Under the pieces are notes generated by a model. That model was not told the origin of the DNA. It saw nothing but the letters and a program-made list of their open reading frames with translations, and searched no databases. This document shows positions 18,239 to 28,109 of a DNA stretch of 64,000 nt, piece after piece (the stretch's first letter is position 1; every line of letters begins with the position of its first letter). A program made the translations under genes and the position numbers. The DNA lies in assembly GCF_001624695.1 (NCBI RefSeq), contig NZ_JSEP01000011.1:1-64000 (forward strand), in the 5' to 3' direction. Source of the DNA: Labrenzia sp. OB1. GTDB taxonomy: Bacteria > Pseudomonadota > Alphaproteobacteria > Rhizobiales > Stappiaceae.

Positions 18239-19192
18239 TCAGCCAGAACGACGCCGGAAATCCGCGGCAAAAGATGCAAAACTCGTGAAAGGTTCGGTCT
18301 TCGCCCTGTCCACCCGGACATCGGCAGGTTGCCGTCCGGCCAATCGCAGACCCGTCTGACCGAATTCCGTCCGCACCATGTCACGAAACCAGGCAGCATG
18401 CTGATCCCGCCGGCGCGGGTCCAAAGAGCCGCTTTCGACCAAATGAGCATGATGTCGGGCCGTCAGCACGGTCAGCTCCTGGATGCCTTGCCCGGTCTCC
18501 GCTGAAACTTCGCATACCGGAACCTGCCAGTCCCCCGCACCGCCTCCGCTCAGCGAAAGCGCGCCCCTGACATCCGAGGCTGCCCTGCGCGCAAGAGCGC
18601 CCATATCCGCCTTTGTCACGGCGACCACGTCCGGCAGTTCCATGATACCGGCCTTCATGAATTGCAGGCTGTCGCCGGAACCGGGCTGAACACACAAGAT
18701 GACCGTATCGACAGCCTGTTTCAGATCGCCTTCCGACTGGCCGATACCGACCGTTTCGACGATCACGCAATCGCAGACAGCTCTCAGGACAACGATGGCC
18801 GCAACCGCATGGTCGGACAGCCCTCCCAGCCGGTTACGGGCCGCCATGGATCGCACGAAGACATTGTCATCGGACGGATCGGTCTTCAGCCGGGTGCGGT
18901 CTCCGAGCAGAGCGCCGCCCGTCAGGGCCGAGGACGGATCGACGGCAAGGACGCCAACTTTCCTGCTCTCCGCCCTGTAAGCCCGGATGAGGGCATCGCT
19001 CAGGCTCGATTTTCCGACACCGGGCGGTCCCGTCAATCCAATGACCTCGGCGCGCACGCTTAGGGAGACGCGATCAAGGAAGGCAGCCGTCTCGGCATCC
19101 CCGGCATGTGTTTCCAGCCGGGAGAGAACCCTTGCCAGCAGCCGCTTGCCTCCCGTTCGCAGCTCTTCCAGCGAAGGGAGCGGCCCGCTCAT
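18239..19192 (-). CDS. meaB: MeaB/ArgK-type G3E GTPase
   Basis: The 317-residue P-loop GTPase has Walker A GPPGVGKSS (55-63), DPSSALTGGALLGDR, the Mg-binding ETVGIGQSE and the base-specificity motif TKAD. MeaB proteins load and protect adenosylcobalamin-dependent methylmalonyl-CoA mutase. The mutase gene is not adjacent here. It lies 44 bases downstream of ppdK on the same strand and may be cotranscribed with it. Confidence 0.9.
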   Translation of the reverse strand: MSGPLPSLEELRTGGKRLLARVLSRLETHAGDAETAAFLDRVSLSVRAEVIGLTGPPGVGKSSLSDALIRAYRAESRKVGVLAVDPSSALTGGALLGDRTRLKTDPSDDNVFVRSMAARNRLGGLSDHAVAAIVVLRAVCDCVIVETVGIGQSEGDLKQAVDTVILCVQPGSGDSLQFMKAGIMELPDVVAVTKADMGALARRAASDVRGALSLSGGGAGDWQVPVCEVSAETGQGIQELTVLTARHHAHLVESGSLDPRRRDQHAAWFRDMVRTEFGQTGLRLAGRQPADVRVDRAKTEPFTSFASFAADFRRRSG

Positions 19193-19236
19193 ACCGTCCT
19201 TGCGGCACCGGCCGCCTTTTCGCCGCCACGCATCGT

Positions 19237-21906
19237 TCAGCCCGATCTGGATTTGAGGGCCGATTGAGCGGCCGCCAGCCGGGCAATCGGCACACGGAAG
19301 GGCGAGCAGGACACATAGTCGAGCCCCACTTCTTCGCAGAAGCCGATCGAGGCGGGATCGCCGCCGTGCTCACCGCATATGCCCAGCTTGATGTCCGGCC
19401 GGGTGGAGCGGCCGCGATCCACACCGATCCGGATAAGCTCGCCAACCCCTTCCTGGTCGAGGGACACAAAGGGATCCTGTTCCATAATACCCTTCCTCTG
19501 GTAGGTGCCGAGAAAGGATGCGGCATCATCACGCGAGATACCGAAGGTGGTCTGGGTAAGATCGTTGGTTCCGAAAGAAAAGAACTCTGCGGACTGCGCG
19601 ATTTCCGCTGCCTTGAGCGCCGCGCGCGGTAGTTCGACCATGGTGCCGACCTGATAGGTCAGTTCAGCTCCGGTCTCTTGCTGCACGGCGGCGGCCATTG
19701 CCTCGATGCTTTGCCGGACCAGATCCAGCTCCTTTTTCAATCCGACCAGAGGCACCATGATTTCCGGTACGACCGGTGCCCCGGTCTCACGGGCAGCTTC
19801 CACGGCGGCCTCAAAGATCGCCCTTGCCTGCATCTCGGCGATCTCCGGATAGGAGACCAGAAGACGACATCCGCGATGGCCGAGCATCGGGTTGAACTCC
19901 TCCAGGGCCAGCGCCCGGTCCCGAAGCAGGTCCGGATCTGCTCCCATCGCCGCGGCGACTTCGGCGAGCTCATGGTCTGTTTTCGGCAGGAACTCATGCA
20001 ACGGCGGATCGAGCAGGCGGATGGTCACCGGCAAGCCATGCATGATCTTGAAGAGCTCGACGAAATCCTGCCGTTGCATCGGCAGCAGCTTGGCAAGAGC
20101 CGTCCGCCGTCCCGCTTCAGTCTCGGCGAGGATCATCTCGCGCACGGCAACGGTGCGTTCGCCGGCGAAGAACATATGTTCCGTACGGCACAGGCCGATC
20201 CCCTCGGCTCCGAAATCACGAGCGACCTTGGCATCCAGCGGCGTCTCCGCATTGGCGCGAACGGTCATGCGCCGAACCTTGTCAGCCCAACCCATCAATG
20301 TGCCGAAATCGCCCGAAAGCTTGGGCTGAAGCATCGTCACCTCGCCGGAGAGAACCTGGCCGTTCGCCCCGTCGATGGTAATGATATCGCCCTCTTTGAG
20401 CTGACGTCCGGCCGCATTGATGACACCGTTGCGATAATCGATGCGCAGCATGCCGGCGCCGGCGACACAGGGTTTGCCCATTCCCCTGGCAACCACGGCC
20501 GCATGGCTGGTCATGCCACCCCGGCAGGTCAGGATGCCCTCGGCGGCATGCATGCCGTGAATGTCCTCCGGGCTTGTCTCCACTCGCACCAGAATGACTT
20601 TCCTGCCCTCGGCCTTCGCTTCTTCGGCAGCCGCGGAGGTAAAGACGATAGCTCCGGAGGCAGCACCCGGCGATGCCGGCAGGCCGGTCGTCAGCACATC
20701 CCGCTCCGCTTTCGGATCGATGGTGGGATGCAGAAGCTGATCGAGCGCACCCGGTTCGACACGGCCGATCGCTTCTTCTTCACCAAGCAGACCTTCGGAG
20801 ACCATGTCGACGGCGATCTTCAGCGCGGCCTTTGCCGTCCGCTTGCCGGCGCGGGTCTGCAGCATCCAGAGCTTGCCCTCCTCGATGGTGAACTCCAGGT
20901 CCTGCATATCCGTGTAGTGGGCTTCCAGCCTGGCACAATAGGATTGGAATTCAGCGAAGGCTTCGGGCATCAGCGCTTCGAGCGAGGGATTGGACGAACC
21001 AGCCTCAAGCCGCGCCTTTTCGGTGATGTCCTGTGGTGTGCGTATCCCGGCGACGACGTCCTCGCCCTGGGCATTGACCAGAAATTCGCCATACAGCGCA
21101 TTCTCGCCGGTGGACGGATTGCGCGTAAAGGCAACGCCAGTCGCGGAGTTCGCCCCCATGTTGCCGAAAACCATCGCCTGAACGTTGACGGCGGTTCCCC
21201 AGCTTCCGGGAATATCGTGCAGCCGCCGATAGGTGACCGCGCGCGGTGTCATCCAGGATCCGAACACCGCTCCCACGGCACCCCAGAGTTGCTCTTGGGG
21301 ATCCTGCGGAAACGGCTTTTCCAGTTCCTCTTCCACCAGAGCCTTGAACTTTTCGATCAGACCCGACCAGGCATCGGCGTCGATGTCCGTATCGAGCTTC
21401 AGCTCGTTGCGTTCCTTGTAGTCCTCCAGGATTTCCTCGAATTCATGATGATCGACCCCGAGCACAACATCGGAATACATCTGGATGAAGCGGCGGTAGC
21501 TGTCATAGGCAAAGCGCCGGTCTCCCGACTCCATCGCCAGAGCTTCGACCGTCCGGTCGTTCAAACCCAGATTGAGCACCGTATCCATCATGCCGGGCAT
21601 CGAGACGCGGGCACCGGAGCGCACAGAAACCAGAAGAGGACGCTCCTCGCCGCCAAACGTGCGGCCCGTCGCCGCACCGATGCTGTTCAACGCTTCCAGA
21701 ACCTCGGCGGTAAGCGTCTCCGGATAGGAATTGTCGTGATCATAATACCAGGTGCAGACTTCGGTGGTGATTGTGAAACCCGGTGGCACCGGCAGACCAA
21801 GGCTGCTCATTTCAGCAAGATTGGCGCCTTTTCCACCGAGAAGGTTGCGCATGTGCGCCGCACCCTCCGCAGACCCGTTGCCGAAACTGTAGACCCACTT
21901 GGCCAT
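19237..21906 (-). CDS. ppdK: Pyruvate phosphate dikinase
   Basis: The 889-residue enzyme interconverts pyruvate, ATP and Pi with PEP, AMP and PPi. The N-terminal ATP-grasp part contains GGKGANLAEMSSLGLPVPPGF; the phosphohistidine domain has GGMTSHAAVVARGMGKPC (His near 465); the C-terminal PEP barrel has SFGTNDLTQTTFG and the catalytic Cys in SCSPFRVP (near 867). Length matches the bacterial family. GAGGAGAG precedes ATG 21906. In this order it serves gluconeogenesis and the PEP-pyruvate node. Confidence 0.97.
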   Translation of the reverse strand: MAKWVYSFGNGSAEGAAHMRNLLGGKGANLAEMSSLGLPVPPGFTITTEVCTWYYDHDNSYPETLTAEVLEALNSIGAATGRTFGGEERPLLVSVRSGARVSMPGMMDTVLNLGLNDRTVEALAMESGDRRFAYDSYRRFIQMYSDVVLGVDHHEFEEILEDYKERNELKLDTDIDADAWSGLIEKFKALVEEELEKPFPQDPQEQLWGAVGAVFGSWMTPRAVTYRRLHDIPGSWGTAVNVQAMVFGNMGANSATGVAFTRNPSTGENALYGEFLVNAQGEDVVAGIRTPQDITEKARLEAGSSNPSLEALMPEAFAEFQSYCARLEAHYTDMQDLEFTIEEGKLWMLQTRAGKRTAKAALKIAVDMVSEGLLGEEEAIGRVEPGALDQLLHPTIDPKAERDVLTTGLPASPGAASGAIVFTSAAAEEAKAEGRKVILVRVETSPEDIHGMHAAEGILTCRGGMTSHAAVVARGMGKPCVAGAGMLRIDYRNGVINAAGRQLKEGDIITIDGANGQVLSGEVTMLQPKLSGDFGTLMGWADKVRRMTVRANAETPLDAKVARDFGAEGIGLCRTEHMFFAGERTVAVREMILAETEAGRRTALAKLLPMQRQDFVELFKIMHGLPVTIRLLDPPLHEFLPKTDHELAEVAAAMGADPDLLRDRALALEEFNPMLGHRGCRLLVSYPEIAEMQARAIFEAAVEAARETGAPVVPEIMVPLVGLKKELDLVRQSIEAMAAAVQQETGAELTYQVGTMVELPRAALKAAEIAQSAEFFSFGTNDLTQTTFGISRDDAASFLGTYQRKGIMEQDPFVSLDQEGVGELIRIGVDRGRSTRPDIKLGICGEHGGDPASIGFCEEVGLDYVSCSPFRVPIARLAAAQSALKSRSG

Positions 21907-22183
21907 ATCAACTCTCCTCGCGTCGCGCTGGCTACGTCCGCGCTTCCGTCAATGTTGCAGGGCACATACCTGCTACGGCAGACCACCGTCATCAAGTCCT
22001 TTTAGGCAGAAAACCGCTTCCTCGCACGCCAGGCTCCGAGAATTATCACGATCGGCAAAATTGAAAGGATTTAAACCCTCAGAAAGTTATCCCGGCTGCC
22101 TTGCCGCTCAGCCTTAAAGACGCCATTGTCAAAGGCAATAAGCAACAATCGAACCGGCTCAGCAATCGGAAGTGCGAGGAATG

Positions 22184-23968
22184 ATGACACAAGTGACCGG
22201 CGCCGTTGCCAGAATGGACCGCAGGCCTTTCAAACTGAAGCTCCTTGCGCTGGTGAGCGCAATTGCCCTTTTGCCCGCCGCAGCCGGCGCTGAGACGAAT
22301 GCAAAGACAGACACTTTCGGCACGCCCTCCGATCTGCCGTTCACCCTGTCGGGCAGCTATCTGTCCGGACGCCTCGCCGGTTTCCAGAAAGATTACGGCC
22401 ATGCAGCCGCATTTTATGAAGAATCCCTGGCCGCCGATCCGTCCAACACCATGCTTCTGGAACGCACGTTCCTGCTGAAACTGGCCAATGGCGACGTTGA
22501 GCAGGCGGTCTTCTATGCCGATGAGATGGAAAAAAGCGGACTGGAGAATTTCCTCGCCCAGATCACCGTAGGCGCTGAGCGTATGGCGGAAGGCAGCTAC
22601 GCGGAAGCGGACGCAGCTCTGGCCAAAAGCAGAAACGGCCCCCTCGCCCAACTGTCCGTCGGCATTTCCCGCGCCTGGGCCCTTTATGGCGACGGAGAGA
22701 TCGAAGCTGCAGTCGAGATGATCGACGCGCTCAACGGTCCCGACTGGTTCGAAGTCTTCAAGGCGACTCACAAGGCCCATCTGCTGTTCGCCGCCGGGCG
22801 TATTCAGGACGCCCTGGAGGCAATTGAAGGCGCATACGAGACCGACCAGGGCGCCATTCGCGTCGTGGATGCCTATGCCCGCATTCTGGCGGCCAACGCC
22901 CGCCAGAAAGACGCGCTCGACGTCCTCGACCGGTACGACCAGCAGTTCCGTGGCCATCCCAAGCTCGACCAGACTAGAGCCATCCTGGAAAGCGGCGCCG
23001 TCGTCCCGCCGCTGGTCACCAGACCGGCCGAAGGCATGGCGGAAATCCTTTATGGCCTGGGTGCGGTGATCGGCCGTGACGGCGGTGAGGAACTGTCGAC
23101 CTCCTATCTGCAGCTGTCGCTCTATCTGGACCCGAACGCGGAATTCGCGGCAATTGCCCTTGGAGCCGTTTTCGAACGCATGGAACAGCCGGAACGGGCA
23201 ATAGCCGCCCTGACGAAAGTTCCTGACGACAGCGTGCTGAAGCGCGAAGCCGAGATCCAGGTCGGGCTCAATTACAATGCACTGGATCAGCTCGAGGAGT
23301 CGCGCTCGCATCTGCAGAAGCTGATCGATCAGGATCCTTCCGACCTCGAAGCGGTTATCGCGCTCGGCAACATCCTGCGGTCCCACGAGATCTATGACGA
23401 TGCGGAAGCCATCTACACCAGAGGTCTGGACACGATTTCCGAGCTGGGGCCTCAACACTGGCTGCTGCTTTATTTCCGCGGCATCAGCCGCGAACGGCTG
23501 GACAAGTGGGACCAGGCGGAAGCCGATTTCCGCAAGGCGCTTGAACTCAACCCAAATCAACCGCTGGTTCTCAACTATCTCGGTTATTCGCTGGTCGATC
23601 AGGGACTGAAGCTCGACGAAGCACTGAACATGATCAAGACCGCTGTCCAGTTGCGGCCATCCGACGGCTACATCGTGGACAGTCTCGGCTGGGTCTACTA
23701 TCGCCTCGGGCGCTACGAGGAAGCGGTCAAGGAGCTCGAGCGGGCCATTGAGCTACGCCCGGCCGACCCGGTCATCAACGACCATCTGGGCGATGCCTAC
23801 TGGATGGTGGGTCGCCGCAACGAAGCCAGGTTCCAGTGGAACCATGCGCGCGACCTCGGACCTGACGAAAAGGATCTTCCCGCGATCCTGGACAAGATCG
23901 CCAACGGCATGCCGGACACGCCGGTCACGGACGCCGCCAAGGCGGAAAACGACAAGAACGGCGGCTGA
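22184..23968 (+). CDS. Secreted TPR-repeat protein
   Basis: The product (about 594 residues) has a signal peptide (LLALVSAIALLPAAAGAETN) and then tetratricopeptide repeats over its whole length, clearest at the C-terminus (for example WDQAEADFRKALELNPNQP and YEEAVKELERAIELRPADP). It probably acts as a periplasmic scaffold for a complex; the partners are unknown. The frame opens at GTG 22172; ATG 22184 sits four bases after GAGG and is preferred, ATG 22181 being the alternative. ispE begins 11 bases after the stop, so the two form an operon. Confidence 0.85.
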   Translation: MTQVTGAVARMDRRPFKLKLLALVSAIALLPAAAGAETNAKTDTFGTPSDLPFTLSGSYLSGRLAGFQKDYGHAAAFYEESLAADPSNTMLLERTFLLKLANGDVEQAVFYADEMEKSGLENFLAQITVGAERMAEGSYAEADAALAKSRNGPLAQLSVGISRAWALYGDGEIEAAVEMIDALNGPDWFEVFKATHKAHLLFAAGRIQDALEAIEGAYETDQGAIRVVDAYARILAANARQKDALDVLDRYDQQFRGHPKLDQTRAILESGAVVPPLVTRPAEGMAEILYGLGAVIGRDGGEELSTSYLQLSLYLDPNAEFAAIALGAVFERMEQPERAIAALTKVPDDSVLKREAEIQVGLNYNALDQLEESRSHLQKLIDQDPSDLEAVIALGNILRSHEIYDDAEAIYTRGLDTISELGPQHWLLLYFRGISRERLDKWDQAEADFRKALELNPNQPLVLNYLGYSLVDQGLKLDEALNMIKTAVQLRPSDGYIVDSLGWVYYRLGRYEEAVKELERAIELRPADPVINDHLGDAYWMVGRRNEARFQWNHARDLGPDEKDLPAILDKIANGMPDTPVTDAAKAENDKNGG

Positions 23969-23979
23969 CCGCGACCGCC

Positions 23980-24861
23980 ATGTCCCTTTCCCACCCTCCC
24001 TCTCCCCGGGTGGAGCTTGCCCGTGCCAAGGTCAATCTGGCCCTGCATATCACCGGGCAACGATCCGATGGCTACCATCTGCTGGAGTCGCTTGTTGTGT
24101 TTCCCCAGATCGGGGACCGCATCGCGCTGGCCCCTTCGGACAAGCTGGAACTTGTTCTGGAAGGCCCCTTCGCGCGCGATCTCGAGGGACCTGATGAGGC
24201 CAACCTCATCCTGAAGGCGGTCCGATCCTTCGCGGCACGGGCGAAGCTGCCCTGCCCCGACATTCGCCTCACGCTCACCAAACGCCTCCCCGTCTCTTCG
24301 GGAATCGGCGGCGGATCGAGCGACGCGGCAACGACATTGTGCCTGCTTGAGGATTTCACCGAAGCTTATTTGTCCGAGGAAGACCTTCACGACCTGGCGC
24401 TGTCGCTCGGCGCCGACGTTCCCGTGTGCCTTATTCCCGAGCCCCAGATCATGCGTGGTATCGGCGATGAGTTGACTACCGGACCGGAACTGCCCGCCTG
24501 CGGCATGGTTCTGGTCAACCCGAAGGCCGGTGTTTCCACCCCGGACGTTTTCAAATCGCTGACCCGGCGCGACAATCCTCCATTGCCTCCGGTTCCGGAG
24601 AGCTTCGAGACACTGGCGCAACTGACCGCCTATCTGAAAATTTGCCGAAACGACATGCAGGACGCAGCCATGCAGCTTTGCGGCGGTATCGGCGACGTGT
24701 TGTCGGTGCTTGAGGCGGACAGCCGGATAGATCTCGCCCGCATGTCCGGCTCCGGCGCCACCTGTTTCGGGCTATGCGAACTGCAACATGCCGCGGACAT
24801 CGAGCGCAGTCTCAGAGCCGACCACCCCGAATGGTGGATCGCTTCAGGGCCCTTGTCGTAG
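23980..24861 (+). CDS. ispE: 4-diphosphocytidyl-2-C-methyl-D-erythritol kinase
   Basis: The 293-residue GHMP kinase phosphorylates CDP-methylerythritol in the MEP isoprenoid pathway. AKVNLAL near the start and the ATP loop PVSSGIGGGSSDAA (about 103-116) are diagnostic; the catalytic Asp lies in SLGADVP. It faces the polyprenyl diphosphate synthase gene at 24944, so two isoprenoid steps are neighbours though convergent. Confidence 0.96.
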   Translation: MSLSHPPSPRVELARAKVNLALHITGQRSDGYHLLESLVVFPQIGDRIALAPSDKLELVLEGPFARDLEGPDEANLILKAVRSFAARAKLPCPDIRLTLTKRLPVSSGIGGGSSDAATTLCLLEDFTEAYLSEEDLHDLALSLGADVPVCLIPEPQIMRGIGDELTTGPELPACGMVLVNPKAGVSTPDVFKSLTRRDNPPLPPVPESFETLAQLTAYLKICRNDMQDAAMQLCGGIGDVLSVLEADSRIDLARMSGSGATCFGLCELQHAADIERSLRADHPEWWIASGPLS

Positions 24862-24943
24862 CCATGGGAGCGCCACAGAAAACACCGTTCATCACAGCGA
24901 GATTGATACCATATCTGATTTAAATATCAGTGCGTTACAGCAA

Positions 24944-25960
24944 TCAGCTTACACGTGAGATACAGAAGGCGACAGCGTCCGCGAGGGCATCATTGTGTGC
25001 GCCGCTGGGCAGCGGATCGAGCGCCCGAAGAGCTTTTTCGCCGTAATCGCGGGCACGTTGCACGGTATCCGAGAGGGCGTCGTATTTCCTCAGCAGCTCG
25101 ATAGCCTGCTCCAGATCGCCGTCCTCGACTTCTTCGCCTTCAAGGCAACGGCTCCAGAAGGTCCGCTCACTCTCCGTGCAGCGGGCAACGGCCAGCACGA
25201 CCGGCAGTGTGATCTTGCCTTCGCGGAAATCATCGCCGATATCCTTGCCGAGATCCGCCGACGAGCCGCCATAGTCGAGCGCGTCGTCAACAAGCTGGAA
25301 GGCATAGCCGAGTTCCATGCCGTAGGTGCGCGCCGCATGCTTCATCTCGTCGCTCTGACCGGCGATCACCGGCCCGACCTCGGCCGCGGCCGCGAACAGG
25401 GCAGCCGTCTTGGCCTCGATCACGCGCAGGTAATCCTCTTCGCTGGTGGCGATATTCTTGGCGGCGCCGAGTTGCAGGACTTCTCCCTCGGCAATGACTG
25501 CGGATGCGGAAGCCAGAATGCGCAAGGCTTCCAGCGAGCCGACATCCACCATCATCTTGAACGCCTGTCCGAGCAGATAATCTCCCACCAGCACGCTTGC
25601 CTGGTTGCCCCAGAGCTTGCGGGCCGCCAGCTTGCCGCGGCGCATGTCACTTTCGTCGACGACATCGTCATGAAGCAGCGTCGCCGTATGCATGAACTCG
25701 ACACTGGCCGCCAGCGTGACATGCCCGTCGCCCTGATAGCCGAACATATCCGCACAGGCGAGCGTCAGCATCGGGCGCAGCCGCTTGCCGCCGGACGAGA
25801 TCAGATGTTTGGCGATTTCAGGAATCAGATCTACATTTGATCCTGCCTTGGAGAGGATCAGGTTGTTGACGCTGGTCATGCCCGGGGACACGAGTTCCAC
25901 GAGAGATTGAATGCTCGCACGGCGCGGCTGACTGTCAGTATAGGTCGCAACAAAGGCCAC
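24944..25960 (-). CDS. ispB: Long-chain polyprenyl diphosphate synthase
   Basis: The 338-residue trans-prenyltransferase makes the ubiquinone side chain from IPP and a short allylic primer. The first Asp-rich motif, DDVVD (98-102), and the second, in VDDALDYGG, are intact, as is GGKRLRPML. Alphaproteobacteria mostly make Q-10, so the product may be decaprenyl rather than octaprenyl; the sequence alone does not fix chain length. Confidence 0.94.
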   Translation of the reverse strand: MAFVATYTDSQPRRASIQSLVELVSPGMTSVNNLILSKAGSNVDLIPEIAKHLISSGGKRLRPMLTLACADMFGYQGDGHVTLAASVEFMHTATLLHDDVVDESDMRRGKLAARKLWGNQASVLVGDYLLGQAFKMMVDVGSLEALRILASASAVIAEGEVLQLGAAKNIATSEEDYLRVIEAKTAALFAAAAEVGPVIAGQSDEMKHAARTYGMELGYAFQLVDDALDYGGSSADLGKDIGDDFREGKITLPVVLAVARCTESERTFWSRCLEGEEVEDGDLEQAIELLRKYDALSDTVQRARDYGEKALRALDPLPSGAHNDALADAVAFCISRVS

Positions 25961-26135
25961 TCACGGCACTCCCTGAATGTTTGAGCGGACAATATGGTGC
26001 GTTTGCGCCCGGGGCAAGACGCCAATCGGCAGACAAGCTGTTGAAATGCCACATTTGAAGGGTTTTGCTGGACACCGGTGCCGGACGGTGCTTTTTCAAA
26101 CCGCATCTTGGTGTGCAGCTAAAACCGGGAATCCA

Positions 26136-26372
26136 ATGGAAGAACTCGTCAGAACAAATGATCCCGTCCTGATTTCGTTTCTGGAATCGATTCTGGAGGA
26201 AGCCGGCATCAAGCATTTTGTCGCAGACGGCAATATGAGCGTTCTGGAAGGGTCGCTCGGCATTATCCCGCGCCGGCTGCTGGTTCATTCCGACCAGATC
26301 CAGAAAGCACGCATGCTGGTGCGCGAAGCTGGCCTGGAGGGCGAGCTGCGGCCGGACACCGGACAGGCCTGA
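26136..26372 (+). CDS. DUF2007-family small protein
   Basis: The 78-residue protein matches the DUF2007 (putative signal-transducing) pattern: MEELVRTNDPVLISFLESIL at the start, then FVADGNMS and RRLLVHSDQIQKARMLV. The function is unknown. The frame opens at 25977, but ATG 26136 follows GGGA and begins at the conserved part. The methylase gene at 26377 starts four bases after the stop, an operon arrangement. Confidence 0.88.
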   Translation: MEELVRTNDPVLISFLESILEEAGIKHFVADGNMSVLEGSLGIIPRRLLVHSDQIQKARMLVREAGLEGELRPDTGQA

Positions 26373-26376
26373 CATC

Positions 26377-27180
26377 ATGAGCACACACCTTGCCGGGGAT
26401 GAAACCGAGACAACACGCGACGCTTTTCTGGGCGGAAGGGTCTATGTGCATCAGCCCAGATACGGGCGCCACCGGGCCGGTCTGGATGCGGTCTACCTGG
26501 CGGCCGCGCTGCCGGAGACGACGCGCGGTCGTGTGGTCGACCTGGGCGCCGGTGTGGGAACCGCGGGATTTTGCGCAGCGGCCCGTCTGACCGACATCAG
26601 CGTCACTCTCGTGGAGCTGGACCCTACCGTGCTGTCTCTCGCGGCCCGCGGATTGGAAGACCCGCACAACGCGGCCTTCTCGGAGCGGGTCACGCTGTTG
26701 GAAGCGGATATCATCGCAAAGGGAACCTTGCGCCACGCAGCAGGCCTCAAACCCTCGATGGCCGACCATGTGATCATGAACCCGCCTTACTATGAGGCCG
26801 ACAGGTTCCGGGCGTCTCCCAAGGAAGCGCGAGCCGGCGCCCACATGCTCGATGAGCGCGGGCTTGAGCCCTGGGTGAAAACCGCAACGGATATTGTCCG
26901 CGACAGCGGCACCCTCACCGTCATTTTCCGTGCCGACGGTCTGCCGGACCTGCTGAACATTCTGCAGGGCCGCTTCGGGGCTATTGACGTCATTCCCCTG
27001 CGCCCGCGCCAGGAAGCACCGGCCACCCGCGTCCTCATCCGCGCCATTCGCGCCAGCAAGGCGCCCATGCGGCTGCTGCCGGGCTTTGTCCTGCACGAGG
27101 GCGAGGGATCCGACTTCACAAGCCAGGCACAGACCGTCATGCGTGACGGCCAAGGGCTCGGGCTATCGCCGCGCCGCTGA
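26377..27180 (+). CDS. TrmN6-like class I methyltransferase
   Basis: The 267-residue protein has AdoMet motif I VVDLGAGVGTAG, acidic motif LVELDP, and the N6-adenine-type catalytic motif NPPYYE. It belongs to the COG4123 group that includes the tRNA1(Val) A37 methylase. tRNA is the likely substrate by family, but target choice is not shown by the sequence. Cotranscribed with the DUF2007 gene. Confidence 0.88.
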   Translation: MSTHLAGDETETTRDAFLGGRVYVHQPRYGRHRAGLDAVYLAAALPETTRGRVVDLGAGVGTAGFCAAARLTDISVTLVELDPTVLSLAARGLEDPHNAAFSERVTLLEADIIAKGTLRHAAGLKPSMADHVIMNPPYYEADRFRASPKEARAGAHMLDERGLEPWVKTATDIVRDSGTLTVIFRADGLPDLLNILQGRFGAIDVIPLRPRQEAPATRVLIRAIRASKAPMRLLPGFVLHEGEGSDFTSQAQTVMRDGQGLGLSPRR

Positions 27181-27188
27181 GGGTCTTT

Positions 27189-27461
27189 TCAGTGCATCAC
27201 GATCTCGCCGTCGGCAAAGCGGAAGTCTACCGGCGTGACAAGTTTCTGATGGGCGACGCGCACAGAGTGAATTCTGCCCTCGACTTCTCTTTCCCAGAAT
27301 TTCAGGAACCGGTTGAGTTCCGGAGATTTGGGGGCGAGATCCTCAGTCTGCCAGAGAAAGCTCTGAAGCAGTTTCGGATGGTCGGGAATCCGATAGAGGA
27401 TTTCAGCCGTCAGCAGGCCGTAGCCGAGAAGTCGCTTTTCAAAGTCTGAGCTGGTTTTCAT
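27189..27461 (-). CDS. usg: Usg-family protein
   Basis: The 90-residue protein resembles the small alphaproteobacterial Usg family: DFEKRLLGYGLLTAEILYR, DHPKLLQSFLWQ, and HSVRVAHQKL near the end. The function is unknown. The frame opens at 27524; ATG 27461 follows AAAGGA and gives the family's usual length. It is convergent with the methylase gene, eight bases apart. Confidence 0.85.
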   Translation of the reverse strand: MKTSSDFEKRLLGYGLLTAEILYRIPDHPKLLQSFLWQTEDLAPKSPELNRFLKFWEREVEGRIHSVRVAHQKLVTPVDFRFADGEIVMH

Positions 27462-27597
27462 GCCGGTCCTTTCTTTGTTGCAAAGAAAGAATGTCACGAA
27501 ATCAGGAGAACCTGACCCGGCCATCGATCAAATACTGTTTATAACCAGTACTTTGGCAGCAGCTATCTGGAGCTGCTAACAAACGGCCTATACGGCA

Positions 27598-27945
27598 TCA
27601 CTTGGCCTGAATGGACGCAAGATAGCCCAGAAAGGCGTCGATGTCGTCCGGGGCGAAGGCGAATTCAGGCATTCCGTCATGACCGGTGACGATGCCCTCG
27701 GCCAGCGGTTCCTCAAGACTGTCCAGCGGATAGAGACTGGAAAGGTCGCGGAACGCCGGTGCGCCTGCCTGCGCACTCTCGTCATCCGGCCCCACCGCAT
27801 GACAGACCGCACAATGGATCTCCGCCAGTTCCCGGCCAGACGCAAGACTGGCGGCGTCAGTCGGATAACCACCTCCCGAAGCAGCGACATGACCGCCGGA
27901 CATGGACAGGACGACAAACCCCAGTACCGGTACCCATTTCAACAC
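27598..27945 (-). CDS. Small periplasmic c-type cytochrome
   Basis: The 115-residue product has a signal peptide (to about residue 22), one heme-binding CAVCH (45-49) and a likely axial Met in HDGMPEF (Met92). It starts at GTG 27945 after AGGAGAGG. It is a monoheme class I-like electron carrier; its partners are not encoded nearby. Confidence 0.9.
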   Translation of the reverse strand: MLKWVPVLGFVVLSMSGGHVAASGGGYPTDAASLASGRELAEIHCAVCHAVGPDDESAQAGAPAFRDLSSLYPLDSLEEPLAEGIVTGHDGMPEFAFAPDDIDAFLGYLASIQAK

Positions 27946-28109
27946 GAACGTATCCTCTCCTTGAACCCTCTCTCTGATTTATAGAAGGTCGTGACCGGGA
28001 AAAACATTAGGATGAACACGGGCATGACAGCCTGGCCCGCACTGTGGCATGGCTTCATTGCGCATCTGACTGTATATAATTCGCACAACAGCGACGCACT
28101 GGAGGACAC

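Noticed and set aside
19678-22005. A 775-residue plus-strand frame opposite ppdK
   Set aside because: The minus strand encodes a complete, well-conserved pyruvate phosphate dikinase; the opposite frame has no recognisable domain.
22079-23560. A 493-residue minus-strand frame opposite the TPR gene
   Set aside because: Antisense to clear TPR repeats; no ribosome site.
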